From Alphaproteobacteria bacterium LSUCC0719 (GTDB taxonomy: Bacteria; Pseudomonadota; Alphaproteobacteria; Puniceispirillales; Puniceispirillaceae), in contig JBFPJN010000001.1 of NCBI GenBank assembly GCA_040839025.1, positions 124,001-188,000 on the forward strand: a stretch of DNA of 64,000 nucleotides, in the 5' to 3' direction. The notes beneath the pieces were generated by a model, which saw only the letters and a list, made by a program, of their open reading frames with translations, made no database searches and was not told the origin of the DNA. Of the stretch, positions 1-8,908 are shown in pieces (position 1 is the first letter of the stretch; each line of letters starts with the position of its first letter). A program made the position numbers and the translations under genes.

Positions 1-1
1 G

Positions 2-406
2 GCAGCGGAATTCGTGCCGCGTTTTGTCGCCCGCTACTGGGACATGATGGCGATGGCGGCCGGACAGCCGGCGCAGGTTATCGCGGCTGACGGGATGCTG
101 CGTGACCGGCCCGGATTTCGCCTGGAACTGCTTCGCGATGGCAGTATTGACGACGCACCCTACACAACCGCCCGTCACGAGGTTCTGATGATCATGCGCG
201 GCCATTGGCGTGTCACATGGGATGGTGGGCAGGCAAGCCTTGGGCCGGGTGATGTCTGTGCGATTCCACCGCATCAGACCGTGACACTGGCACCGTCGAT
301 GAGCGGCGAGGCCAGCCTGTTCCGCGTCATCACCACTGATGATGCGCCTGGCCCGACAAGCGATTTTCATGAATTGCCGGCGGTGCTTCGCCGGGGGAGA
401 GGCTGA
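2..406 (+). CDS. Cupin-domain protein, 5' end cut by window edge
   Basis: The reading frame is open to the first base of the window, so the true start lies upstream; the GTG at 14 is only the first possible start inside it. The visible residues form a small beta-rich cupin barrel: a strand with TTARHEVLMIMRGHW, then DGGQASLGPGDVCAIPPHQ, matching the second-cupin pattern G-x-GDV-x-x-IP-x-x-x. The complete cupin metal site is not evident in what is left. Its stop overlaps the next gene's ATG by one base (TGATG), so it is translationally coupled to the MetE-like methyltransferase. The substrate cannot be told from the sequence. Confidence 0.65.
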   Translation, partial: AAEFVPRFVARYWDMMAMAAGQPAQVIAADGMLRDRPGFRLELLRDGSIDDAPYTTARHEVLMIMRGHWRVTWDGGQASLGPGDVCAIPPHQTVTLAPSMSGEASLFRVITTDDAPGPTSDFHELPAVLRRGRG

Positions 407-1539
407 TGACAGAGATCCTGACAAGCCATGTGGGCTCGCTTCCACGCACCCAGGAGGTGGTGGATTTTATCTTCGCACGCGAACGCGGCGAGACATATGA
501 CGATGCGGCCTTTCAGTCCTGCATGGCAGCTGCCTGCGCCGAAACGGTGCGCCGCCAGGCCGCGGCGGGGATCGATATCGTCTCGGATGGTGAAACCTCG
601 AAAATCTCCTACGCCACCTATGTCAAGGACCGCTACACCGGCTTTTCGGGGGACAGCCCGCGCAACGCCCCCGGTGATCTGAAGCTGTTTCCCGGCTTTC
701 TTGAAAGGCTGGCCAATGATGGAGGCACCCCGCAATATGCGCGCCCGATGTGTACGGGTGAGGTGCGATCGAAAGGCCAGGGCGAGCTGCAGGCGGATAT
801 CGACAATCTCAAGGCGGCGATGGCGGCGCAGGGGCTGGAACGCGGCTTTATGAACGCCGCCTCGCCCGGGGTGATCTCGTTGTTCCTTCAGAACCAGTAT
901 TACAAGACACGCGAGGCCTATCTGGCGGCGCTGGCCGATGCCATGAAGGCCGAATATGAAACCATCGTTGCCGCCGGGCTGGATTTGCAGCTGGATTGCC
1001 CCGATCTGGCCTTGTCGCGTCACATGCTGTTTGCCGACCTCAGCGATGATGAATTCATTGCTGTTGCCAACATGCATGTCGAAGCTCTCAACCACGCGCT
1101 TCGGGACATCGATCCGGCACAGGTGCGGGTGCATATCTGCTGGGGCAATTATGAAGGGCCTCATGTCTGTGATATCGACATGGACAAGGTGTTTCCGACC
1201 CTGATGCGGACCCGTGCGCGTTATGTGCTGTTTGAAACATCAAACCCCCGGCACGCCCATGAATGGACTGTCTTCCGTGACCGGGCGAGCGAAATTCCGG
1301 ATGACAAGGTGCTGGTGCCGGGCGTTGTCGACACCACCACGAATTTTGTCGAGCATCCCGAGCTGGTGGCACAGCGCCTCGCCCGTTTTGTTGACATTGT
1401 CGGAGCGGATCGCGTCATTGCAGGGTCGGATTGCGGGTTCGGCACCTTTGCCGGTTTTGGTGCCGTTGACCCCGATATCGCCTATGCCAAGCTTGCAACG
1501 CTTGCCGAGGGTGCGGCGCTGGCCAGCGGCAGGCTCTGA
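406..1539 (+). CDS. MetE C-terminal-domain-like, cobalamin-independent methyltransferase
   Basis: This 377-residue protein matches only the catalytic C-terminal barrel of cobalamin-independent methionine synthase; full MetE is about 750 residues. It opens with SHVGSLPR, the usual beginning of this domain. The zinc-binding pattern is present: His and Cys in HICWGNYEG, Glu in LFETSNP, and the last Cys in AGSDCGFGTF. Single-domain relatives transfer methyl or alkyl groups between zinc-thiolate-activated thiols and various donors. Because the N-terminal folate half is missing, the donor is probably not the polyglutamyl folate used by MetE. It is coupled to the upstream cupin and followed 8 bases later by a hydrolase. 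Family is certain; donor and acceptor are unknown. Confidence 0.85.
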   Translation: MTEILTSHVGSLPRTQEVVDFIFARERGETYDDAAFQSCMAAACAETVRRQAAAGIDIVSDGETSKISYATYVKDRYTGFSGDSPRNAPGDLKLFPGFLERLANDGGTPQYARPMCTGEVRSKGQGELQADIDNLKAAMAAQGLERGFMNAASPGVISLFLQNQYYKTREAYLAALADAMKAEYETIVAAGLDLQLDCPDLALSRHMLFADLSDDEFIAVANMHVEALNHALRDIDPAQVRVHICWGNYEGPHVCDIDMDKVFPTLMRTRARYVLFETSNPRHAHEWTVFRDRASEIPDDKVLVPGVVDTTTNFVEHPELVAQRLARFVDIVGADRVIAGSDCGFGTFAGFGAVDPDIAYAKLATLAEGAALASGRL

Positions 1540-1547
1540 CCGCCGCC

Positions 1548-2252
1548 ATGAATCTGCCACTGGCCCTGCTTCCCGGAATGATGTGCGATGATCGCCTGTT
1601 CGCGCCTCAGCTGGCGGGTCTAGGACAGGACCGGCAGATCATCATTCCGGACTATGGCATGGCGGACAGCATGGATGCCTTGGCGGCGGATATTCTTGCC
1701 GATCTTCCTCCGCGCTTTGCGCTCGGTGGTGTGTCGATGGGCGGCATTCTTGCGATGGAAATCATGCGGCAAGCACCGGCGCGTGTCTCGCATCTGGCGC
1801 TGATCGACACCAATCCCTTTGCCGAGCGTGATGAGGTCAGACGCAGACGTGGCCCGCAGATAGAGGCTGTGCGCGAGGGGCAGCTTGAAACCATCATGCG
1901 TGACGAGATGAAGCCAGCCTATTTCACGCATCTGGCGGATAGCCGCGCGCTTCGCGATCTGTGTCTGGACATGGCGCTGTCGGTTGGCCCGCAGGCATTC
2001 ATCCGTCAATCACTGGCGCTTCGTGACCGACCCGATTACAGTCAGACGCTGCGGCAGGTGACCTGCCCGACGCTGATCCTGTGCGGACGACATGACACTC
2101 TCTGCCCCGTTTCACGTCACGAGGCCATGCTGGACATGATCCCGCATGCAAGGCTTTGTATCGTCGAGGATGCAGGGCATCTGCCGACCATCGAAAAGCC
2201 TGACGAGGTAACACAGGCGCTTCACGACCTTCTGGAGGAAACGCATGGATGA
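1548..2252 (+). CDS. Alpha/beta-fold hydrolase
   Basis: This 234-residue protein is a classical serine alpha/beta hydrolase. The nucleophile elbow is GGVSMGGILA (Ser near residue 63), the acid is the Asp of CGRHDTLCP, and the histidine is in EDAGHLPTIEKP near the C terminus. No signal peptide is visible, so it should be cytoplasmic. Its 3' end overlaps the start of the RraA-like gene by eight bases, which points to one transcript. Esters, thioesters or C-C bonds of ring-cleavage products are all possible substrates; none can be chosen from the sequence. Confidence 0.8.
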   Translation: MNLPLALLPGMMCDDRLFAPQLAGLGQDRQIIIPDYGMADSMDALAADILADLPPRFALGGVSMGGILAMEIMRQAPARVSHLALIDTNPFAERDEVRRRRGPQIEAVREGQLETIMRDEMKPAYFTHLADSRALRDLCLDMALSVGPQAFIRQSLALRDRPDYSQTLRQVTCPTLILCGRHDTLCPVSRHEAMLDMIPHARLCIVEDAGHLPTIEKPDEVTQALHDLLEETHG

Positions 2253-2940
2253 CGCCCTTTTGACACTGCTTCGCTCGGTCGACACCCCCACTGTCTGCAA
2301 CGCCATCGAAACGGCACAGGGACAACGGGGTTTCAGCGCCTTCACACGCGGCACGGTCCTGTCATCGGCGCCGGAGGCCGGTGCCATTGTCGGCTATGCG
2401 CGCACCGCGCGGATCGCGGCGCAGGCACCATCATCGGATCCGGCTGACGAGGTGCGAACAAGACGGCTTGGCTATTACCGGCATATGTCTGAGGCCGAAG
2501 GTCCGGCGATTGCCGTGGTCGAGGATATTGATTATCCGTATGCTGTCGGTGCCTATTGGGGCGAGGTGAACACAACGGTGCATAAGGCGCTCGGAATTGC
2601 CGGCGCGCTGACCAACGGTGTGATGCGCGATCTGGGGGATCTCCCCGATGGGTTTCCCGTCATCGCCGGGTCGATCGGGCCAAGCCATGCCTTTGTCCAT
2701 ATTGTTGACTATGCCGCTGGCGCAAGTGTGTTCGACCTCGACATCGCCGAGGGTGATCTGGTCCATGCCGACCGGCATGGGGCGCTGGTCATTCCGCCTG
2801 ATGTGGTTGGTGATCTTGCTGCCGCCATCGAAACACTGTTCCGCGCCGAGCGCTGCATTCTCGAACCGGCACGCAAGGGACCGATGAATTTTGCCGAGTT
2901 CGAGGCCGCCTGGGCCGCCTTTGAACAGGCGCGGACCTGA
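2245..2940 (+). CDS. RraA-family protein (aldolase/demethylmenaquinone methyltransferase-like)
   Basis: This 231-residue protein belongs to the RraA fold, which includes the regulator RraA and divalent-metal class II aldolases acting on 4-hydroxy-4-methyl- or 4-carboxy-4-hydroxy-2-oxo acids. The Arg-Asp pair of the family is seen in NGVMRDLGDLP, followed by FPVIAGSIGPSHAFVH. The segment before it (VEDIDYPYAVGAYWGEV) differs from true aldolases, so aldolase activity is not assured. It begins inside the end of the upstream hydrolase gene and is followed 13 bases later by a serine hydrolase. The protocatechuate-type genes LigJ, LigC, LigU and LigI lie about 18 kb away, but the sequence does not look like a typical LigK. 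Confidence 0.75.
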   Translation: MDDALLTLLRSVDTPTVCNAIETAQGQRGFSAFTRGTVLSSAPEAGAIVGYARTARIAAQAPSSDPADEVRTRRLGYYRHMSEAEGPAIAVVEDIDYPYAVGAYWGEVNTTVHKALGIAGALTNGVMRDLGDLPDGFPVIAGSIGPSHAFVHIVDYAAGASVFDLDIAEGDLVHADRHGALVIPPDVVGDLAAAIETLFRAERCILEPARKGPMNFAEFEAAWAAFEQART

Positions 2941-2953
2941 AGGGCCAGCCACA

Positions 2954-4141
2954 ATGCGCGATGTGATGAAACTCATGCAGGGTGCGCCGCCGCCGCCGGA
3001 AAGTCAGGTGACGGTCGCCGACTGGCGGGCACCCGGTGTCTGCCGCTGGTCATTTTCACATGTACGGCAATTGCTGCCGACCGCGCCAATGCCGCCAGCC
3101 CCTGTCCCCGCATCACTGCCGGAAGCACGGCAGGATCTGTCCGGGCTGACGGTTGATGATCAGGCAACCAGCCTTGCCACCTGTCTGGAATCCAACGCAA
3201 CTGACGGGTTTGTCGTTCTGCATCGTGGACGGCTTGTCCATGAGTGGTATGGCGGCTGGGGCGCGCCTGACAGACAGCACATCATCTTTTCCATATCGAA
3301 ATCGCTGATGGCCCTTCTTGTCGGCACGCTGGTCGGCGAGGGGGTGTTGGACGCGGATCGCGAGGTCGCGCATTACCTGCCCGAAACAAAGGGCAGCGCC
3401 TATGACGGTGCAACCTTGCGTCATGTTCTGGACATGACGGTTGCCTCGGCATTCAGCGAGGAATATCTGGATGAGGACGGCATCTTCATGGCCTATCGCA
3501 AGGCCGCCGCCTGGAACCCGCCCGAAGAAGGTGAAGCAAGCGAAGGGCTGCGCAATTTCCTGGCCCGGCTTCCGGCATCGGATGGCGCGCATGGTCGCAG
3601 ATTCCATTATTGTTCACCGCACAGCGATCTTCTTGGCTGGATTGTCGAACGCGCCGCCGGTGACCGGTTCGCCAGCCTGATGTCGCAGTATCTGATGCAA
3701 CCTGCCGGTCTTTCCCATGAGGGATATATTACACTCGATACCTTTGGCGCTCCGCGCGTCGCCGGCGGAATTTGTGTCACCGCACGCGATCTGGCCCGCC
3801 TTGGTGAGATGGTTCGGTGTGGCGGGGCGGTCGGGGCATCTCAGATCGTTCCGGAAAGCTGGATCACCGATCTACGGAGCTGTGACACACGCCGCGCCTG
3901 GATGGCGCAAAGTGACGGGCCGCGGCATTTCCCGAATGGCTGCTACCGGTCCAAATGGTACCAGACAGGTCTGTCGGATGATGAAGTCTGTGGCATCGGC
4001 ATTCATGGCCAATGGCTGTGGATCAACCCGGCGCGCGAGGTTGTGATCGTGCATCTGGCGTCACAGGATGCCCCTGTCGATCCCGATAACAGGCCGGGAC
4101 TTGTCTCGATGTTGCAGGCCACGGCGCGGGCGCTTGGGTAA
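2954..4141 (+). CDS. Beta-lactamase-fold serine hydrolase (NylB/esterase-like)
   Basis: A class C beta-lactamase/penicillin-binding-protein-fold hydrolase. The catalytic Ser-x-x-Lys motif is SISKS, and the second motif is the Tyr of YCSPHSD. A longer reading frame begins at 2891 inside the upstream gene; the ATG at 2954, 13 bases after the previous stop, is the more economical start and gives 395 residues. Relatives include 6-aminohexanoate-dimer hydrolase and esterases. No leader peptide is seen, which argues for a cytoplasmic esterase or amidase rather than a secreted beta-lactamase. It closes the same-strand group that starts with the cupin. Confidence 0.8.
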   Translation: MRDVMKLMQGAPPPPESQVTVADWRAPGVCRWSFSHVRQLLPTAPMPPAPVPASLPEARQDLSGLTVDDQATSLATCLESNATDGFVVLHRGRLVHEWYGGWGAPDRQHIIFSISKSLMALLVGTLVGEGVLDADREVAHYLPETKGSAYDGATLRHVLDMTVASAFSEEYLDEDGIFMAYRKAAAWNPPEEGEASEGLRNFLARLPASDGAHGRRFHYCSPHSDLLGWIVERAAGDRFASLMSQYLMQPAGLSHEGYITLDTFGAPRVAGGICVTARDLARLGEMVRCGGAVGASQIVPESWITDLRSCDTRRAWMAQSDGPRHFPNGCYRSKWYQTGLSDDEVCGIGIHGQWLWINPAREVVIVHLASQDAPVDPDNRPGLVSMLQATARALG

Positions 4142-4207
4142 ACATCGGGGGTGAAATGCGGGGTGAAGACGTTGGGGTGAAGAGGCGCACGCTTGCGTGC
4201 CACGGCG

Positions 4208-4600
4208 TCAGGCCAGCATATCGGTCGGAAGCCCCTGCATCTTCCATTCCGTGAATCCGCCACTCATGTCGAGAACATTGCCCATGCCCATATCCTGGAG
4301 TGTGCGAACCGCCAGTGCCGAACGCAAACCGGACGCGCAGAACAGGATCAGTTTACCATCGGTATGAAATATCGATTTGTGGTAGGGGCTTTGCGGATCA
4401 GCCCAGAATTCAAGCATGCCCCGGGGGGCATGAAAGGCGTCGGGGATGATTCCCGCCTGCTGCAATTCCCGTATATCACGAAGATCGATCAGGATGGCGG
4501 CATCATTGGTCTGCAATTCTGCCGCCTCGGTCACACTGATTGACTCAATCATCATTCGTGCCGAGGCAACCATCTCGGAGACATGCTGGGTAACTGGCAT
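4208..4600 (-). CDS. Rhodanese-domain protein
   Basis: A single rhodanese domain of 130 residues with the active-site loop CASGLRSA carrying the persulfide-forming cysteine, preceded by ILIDLRDIRE, the usual Asp/Arg-containing segment. Single-domain rhodaneses move sulfane sulfur from donors such as thiosulfate or protein persulfides to thiol acceptors. The start at 4600 has an AAGGGA ribosome-binding site six bases upstream. The gene is divergent from the propionyl-CoA-synthetase-like gene, with 203 bases between them. The physiological acceptor is unknown. Confidence 0.88.
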   Translation of the reverse strand: MPVTQHVSEMVASARMMIESISVTEAAELQTNDAAILIDLRDIRELQQAGIIPDAFHAPRGMLEFWADPQSPYHKSIFHTDGKLILFCASGLRSALAVRTLQDMGMGNVLDMSGGFTEWKMQGLPTDMLA

Positions 4601-4803
4601 TGCTTTCCCTTGGCGTTGGTTTCAGCTGCGCAGGATAACGGCAGATACCGCCCCGACCAAGGCATGCGCGGGATATGCACTGCGCTTTCACGGACTTGTG
4701 AAGATGCGTTGATGACGACATTTGCGGGGCTTTTGTCGGTCCTGAATTTGTGGCTAATATATTCTGTCTGGCGCAGGCCAGCGTCACACAAGGGGGCAAA
4801 ATC

Positions 4804-6702
4804 ATGACGGGGTATCGGGACGTTTACGAAAGCGCGCGGGATGATGTCGCGGCATTCTGGATGGACGCGGCCGGGGCCATAGACTGGTACAGGATGCCGA
4901 CCCGGGCGCTGGATTCATCGACCCCGCCATTTCATCGCTGGTTTCCAGATGGTGAAATGAACACCTGCTACAATGCCGTCGACAGGCATGTTGCCGCCGG
5001 ACGCGGCGACCAGAAGGCGGTGATCTATGACTCGCCGATTACCGGCAAGGCGTCATCACTGACCTATGCCGAGCTTCAGATCGCCACGGCGCGTTTTGCC
5101 GGCATGTTGCAAAGGCTTGGTGTCGGTGCCGGCGACCGTGTCATTATCTATATGCCGATGATCCCCGAGGCGGCGGTGGCCATGCTGGGCTGTGCGCGCA
5201 TCGGCGCGGTGCATTCGGTGGTGTTTGGCGGATTTGCCGCCGCCGAACTTGCCAAGCGGATCGATGATGCCGCGCCAAAGGCCATCATCAGCGCCTCCTG
5301 CGGTCACGAGCCGAACCGCATTGTCGCCTATAAACCGTTGCTTGATGAGGCCATAGAGCTGTCAAGCCACAAGCCCGACAACTGCGTCATCTATCAGCGT
5401 GAGGCATTGCGCGCCGATCTTGTCGCGGGCCGCGATCTGGAATGGCACGCCGCCCATGAAGGCGTCGAAGAACTGGCACCGGTGCCGGTCAGGGCGACCG
5501 ACCCGCTATATATCCTCTACACATCCGGAACGACGGGCCAGCCAAAGGGCGTGGTGCGTGACAATGGTGGCCATGCGGTGGCGCTGCAATGGTCGATGCC
5601 GAACATCTATGATGTCCAGCCCGGTGATGTCTATTGGGCGGCGTCGGATATCGGCTGGGTTGTCGGTCATTCCTATATCGTCTACGCGCCGCTGATCGCG
5701 GGATGCACCACAGTATTGTTCGAGGGCAAGCCAATCGGCACGCCGGATGCCGGTGTGTTCTGGCGGGTGATCCAGGATCATGGCGTCAAGATTCTGTTCA
5801 CCGCGCCGACGGCGTTCCGGGCGATCAAGCGCGCCGACCCTGATGGCGCGTTTCTGAACGATTATGATACCTCGTCGCTGACACATCTGTTCCTTGCCGG
5901 AGAGCGGGCCGATCCAGACACCATCATATGGGCGCAGGACAAGCTTGGCGTGCCGGTGATCGATCACTGGTGGCAGACCGAAACAGGCTGGTCGATCTGC
6001 GCCAATCCGGTGGGTATCGAGACCTTGCCGGTAAAGCTTGGCTCGCCATCGGTTCCGATGCCGGGGTACGAGATCGACATTCTTGGCGAAGATGGCACGG
6101 TGCAGGCGGCGAACCAGCTCGGTGCCATTGGCATCAAGCTGCCATTGCCGCCATCCTGCCTGCCAACGATCTGGGGCGCCGATCACGCCTTCATCGAGAA
6201 ATATCTGACGACCTTTCCGGGTTATTACGAGACCGGTGATGCCGGCTACAAGGATGATGACGGCTATCTTTACATCATGGCGCGCACCGACGATGTCATC
6301 AATGTGGCGGGCCACAGGCTGTCGACAGGCCAGCTTGAAGAGGTGCTGGCCGAACATCCGGATGTTGCGGAATGTGCGGTGATCGGTGTCGCCGATGATC
6401 TGAAGGGGCAATTGCCGCTGGGACTGATCTGCCTCTATCCCAATTGTGACAGGCCGGTCGATCAGGTATGTGCCGAAGCCATCGATCTGGTGAAATCGCG
6501 GGTGGGGCGTGTCTCGGCGTTCAATCTGGTCGTGACCATCGACCGGCTGCCGAAAACCCGGTCTGGAAAGGTGCTGCGCGGCACCATGGCAAAAATCGCC
6601 GACGGTGTGGAATGGAGCATGCCGGCGACAATCGACGACCCTGTCATTCTTGATGAAATCGCTGCCGCGCTGAAAACGTTGGGCTATCCAAAACGGACAT
6701 AA
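4804..6702 (+). CDS. prpE: Propionyl-CoA synthetase-like acyl-CoA ligase
   Basis: This 632-residue ANL-superfamily adenylating enzyme is closest in pattern to PrpE/AcsA. It has an acetyl-CoA-synthetase N-terminal cap, the AMP-binding P-loop LYTSGTTGQPKG, the core motif DHWWQTETGWS, and the C-terminal lysine motif KTRSGKVLRG. It should activate a short carboxylate such as propionate or acetate with ATP and CoA. The start at 4804 follows a good AGGGGG site; an upstream in-frame ATG at 4750 lacks one. It is not followed by methylcitrate-cycle genes, so the propionate assignment rests on family resemblance only. Confidence 0.85.
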   Translation: MTGYRDVYESARDDVAAFWMDAAGAIDWYRMPTRALDSSTPPFHRWFPDGEMNTCYNAVDRHVAAGRGDQKAVIYDSPITGKASSLTYAELQIATARFAGMLQRLGVGAGDRVIIYMPMIPEAAVAMLGCARIGAVHSVVFGGFAAAELAKRIDDAAPKAIISASCGHEPNRIVAYKPLLDEAIELSSHKPDNCVIYQREALRADLVAGRDLEWHAAHEGVEELAPVPVRATDPLYILYTSGTTGQPKGVVRDNGGHAVALQWSMPNIYDVQPGDVYWAASDIGWVVGHSYIVYAPLIAGCTTVLFEGKPIGTPDAGVFWRVIQDHGVKILFTAPTAFRAIKRADPDGAFLNDYDTSSLTHLFLAGERADPDTIIWAQDKLGVPVIDHWWQTETGWSICANPVGIETLPVKLGSPSVPMPGYEIDILGEDGTVQAANQLGAIGIKLPLPPSCLPTIWGADHAFIEKYLTTFPGYYETGDAGYKDDDGYLYIMARTDDVINVAGHRLSTGQLEEVLAEHPDVAECAVIGVADDLKGQLPLGLICLYPNCDRPVDQVCAEAIDLVKSRVGRVSAFNLVVTIDRLPKTRSGKVLRGTMAKIADGVEWSMPATIDDPVILDEIAAALKTLGYPKRT

Positions 6703-6834
6703 CGTCCCTCCGCAGGCTGAGTCAGGCTTTCAGGGTCGTTATGTCGCCCGAAAGAGACGGATTCTTGCTTGCCATTTGGTACTGACCTGTCCTTTACTCC
6801 CCTCTCGGTATTCTCATCACTTCTGGAGGTTCTG

Positions 6835-8016
6835 ATGAAGAGATTGCTTATTGCTGCCATGGCGTCGGCGCTAGTCGCGACACCTGCACTGGCTGCAGAC
6901 GTGAAGATCGGCGTTTTGCTGGGCTTCACCGGTCCCATTGAATCGCTGACGCCTGACATGGCGGCTGGCGCTGAACTCGCCATGAAGGAAGCCACCGAAT
7001 CCGGTGCTTTCATGAATGGCAGCTCGGTTACCCCTGTCCGGGGCGATTCGACCTGTGTTGACGCAGCAGCGGCCACAGCCGCGGCCGAGCGTCTGATCAC
7101 ATCTGACGGTGTCAGCGGCATCATGGGTGCCGATTGTTCCGGCGTGACCATCGCCACCCTGCAGAATGTGGCCATGGCCAAGGGCGTTGCGATGATTTCA
7201 CCATCTGCAACATCGCCTGCGCTGTCGACTCTCGAGGATGCGGGTCTGTTCTTCCGCACCGCGCCGTCCGACGCCCGTCAGGGCCAGGTCGTTGCTGAAA
7301 TGCTGATGGAAAAGGGCATCAAGTCCGTTGCCATCACCTACACCAACAATGACTACGGCAAGGGTCTGGCTGACAGCATCCAGATGAACTATGAAAAGCT
7401 TGGCGGCGGCGTGACCATCAACGCGGCGCACGAAGAAGGCAAGGGTGACTACAGCGCCGAAGTTGCGGCACTGTCGCAGGCTGGCGGTGACATGCTGGTT
7501 GTGGCCGGTTATCTCGACCAGGGCGGCAAGATGATCATCCAGTCGTCGCTCGACACCGGTGCGTTTGATTCGTTCTTCCTGCCGGACGGCATGATTGGCG
7601 ACGCACTGCCACAAGCCATTGGTCCCGACCTGAATGGATCCATCGGCACCCTTCCGGGCACAGATAGCCCGGGTGCAACCATGCTTGACGACATGGCCAA
7701 GGCTGCCGGTTTCACCAACGGTCCGTTCACGGCTGAATCCTATGACGCTGCTGCGCTTCTGATCATGGCCATGCAGGCTGCCGGTTCAACCGACGCCGCT
7801 GTCTACAAGGAAAAGGTCATGATGGTTGCCAACGCACCGGGCGAAAAGATCTTCCCCGGTGAGCTTGGCAAGGCGCTGAAGATCATCGCCAATGGCGGTG
7901 ACGTCGACTATGTCGGCGCTTCGGCTGTGGAACTGATCGGTTCTGGCGAATCGGCAGGTAGCTATGCCGAGATCCTGATCGACGGTGGTAAGAACACCAC
8001 CGTTGGCTATCGCTAG
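6835..8016 (+). CDS. Branched-chain-amino-acid-type ABC transporter, periplasmic binding protein
   Basis: A LivK-type type I periplasmic binding protein of 393 residues with a clear Sec signal peptide (MKRLLIAAMASALVATPALA). The mature part starts ADVKIGVLLGFTGPIESLTP, the standard opening of the family. The start is fixed by GGAGGT five bases upstream; an earlier in-frame ATG at 6769 would precede the signal peptide and has no such site. It is followed by a strong terminator-like hairpin before livG, the usual way to make binding protein in excess of the membrane parts. Liv-family binding proteins also take up short amides, urea or aromatic acids, so the ligand is open. Confidence 0.92.
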   Translation: MKRLLIAAMASALVATPALAADVKIGVLLGFTGPIESLTPDMAAGAELAMKEATESGAFMNGSSVTPVRGDSTCVDAAAATAAAERLITSDGVSGIMGADCSGVTIATLQNVAMAKGVAMISPSATSPALSTLEDAGLFFRTAPSDARQGQVVAEMLMEKGIKSVAITYTNNDYGKGLADSIQMNYEKLGGGVTINAAHEEGKGDYSAEVAALSQAGGDMLVVAGYLDQGGKMIIQSSLDTGAFDSFFLPDGMIGDALPQAIGPDLNGSIGTLPGTDSPGATMLDDMAKAAGFTNGPFTAESYDAAALLIMAMQAAGSTDAAVYKEKVMMVANAPGEKIFPGELGKALKIIANGGDVDYVGASAVELIGSGESAGSYAEILIDGGKNTTVGYR

Positions 8017-8033
8017 GGTCCAGACATAAACAG

Positions 8034-8065
8034 ACGGCCCGGATATCACATCCGGGCCGTTTTTC
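8034..8065 (+). terminator. Rho-independent terminator/attenuator after livK-like gene
   Basis: A perfect 11-bp stem (ACGGCCCGGAT at 8034-8044, ATCCGGGCCGT at 8050-8060) with a five-base loop is followed directly by a T run. It sits between the binding-protein gene and the ATPase gene, so it probably ends most transcripts and allows limited read-through. Confidence 0.9.
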
Positions 8066-8119
8066 TTTGATGGTTATTGTCTTGAATATCTGTTTGCCTG
8101 ATAGCTGTGGCGGTGCCGC

Positions 8120-8908
8120 ATGATTGTCGTTGAAAACCTTTCCAAGCATTTTGGAGGCATCAGGGCCGTCAACAACGTGTCGCTGTCGATCGCGCCGGGA
8201 TCGATCACCGGGCTGATCGGCCCCAACGGCGCTGGCAAGACAACCCTGTTCAATGTCATTGCCGGGCTTCACGCGCCAACATCCGGACGGGTGCTTCTTG
8301 ATGGCGCGGACATTACCGGTCTGCCGCCACACGACCTGTTTGCTAAAGGCATGCTGCGAACATTCCAGATTGCGCATGAATTTTCGACCCTGACCGTTCG
8401 TGAGAATCTGATGCTGGTGCCAGGCGACCAGTCCGGGGAACGGCTTGTTGATGCGTGGCTTCGCCCGGCCAGGGTCCGTGCAGAGGAAGCAGAGCTTCGC
8501 CGCAAGGCCGACGAGGTGATCGAATTCCTTGAAATCAGCCACGTTGCCGATGAACTGGCCGGCAATCTGTCGGGGGGACAGAAAAAGCTGCTGGAGCTTG
8601 GCCGCACGATGATGGTCGATGCCAAGATCGTGTTTCTCGACGAGGTTGGCGCGGGTGTGAACAGGACGCTGCTGCGGACGATTGGCGATGCGATCCTGCG
8701 GCTGAACCGCGAGCGCGGCTACACCTTCTGCATGATCGAACATGACATGGACTTTATTTCGCGCCTGTGTGATCCGGTCATCGTGATGGCCGAAGGTGGT
8801 GTGCTTGCCACCGGCACGGCCACAGAGGTGCGCGCCAATGAAGAGGTCATCGAGGCCTATCTCGGCACAGGGCTGAAGAACCGGCCACGGTCGGGAGTCG
8901 CATCATGA
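8120..8908 (+). CDS. livG: Branched-chain-type ABC transporter ATPase (LivG-like)
   Basis: A LivG-type ATPase of 262 residues. Walker A is GPNGAGKTT, the Q-loop is RTFQIAHEF, the ABC signature is LSGGQKKLLELGR and the switch histidine is in MIEHDMDFI. Walker B reads KIVFLDEVGAGVN: the catalytic Glu is kept, but the usual following Pro is Val. The gene overlaps livF by four bases (ATGA), and livF, livH and livM follow in order. Confidence 0.92.
   Translation: MIVVENLSKHFGGIRAVNNVSLSIAPGSITGLIGPNGAGKTTLFNVIAGLHAPTSGRVLLDGADITGLPPHDLFAKGMLRTFQIAHEFSTLTVRENLMLVPGDQSGERLVDAWLRPARVRAEEAELRRKADEVIEFLEISHVADELAGNLSGGQKKLLELGRTMMVDAKIVFLDEVGAGVNRTLLRTIGDAILRLNRERGYTFCMIEHDMDFISRLCDPVIVMAEGGVLATGTATEVRANEEVIEAYLGTGLKNRPRSGVAS

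Noticed and set aside
367-1164. Long antisense reading frames opposite real genes (for example 367-1164, 5506-6411, 36152-37171, 61975-63111)
   Set aside because: They lie wholly over well-supported genes in the opposite strand, resemble no family and are explained by GC-rich codon usage.
2245-2940. LigK aldolase completing the protocatechuate 4,5-cleavage pathway
   Set aside because: The protein is RraA-family, but the region around the Arg-Asp pair differs from LigK as I recall it, and the gene is 18 kb from the lig cluster in another operon.
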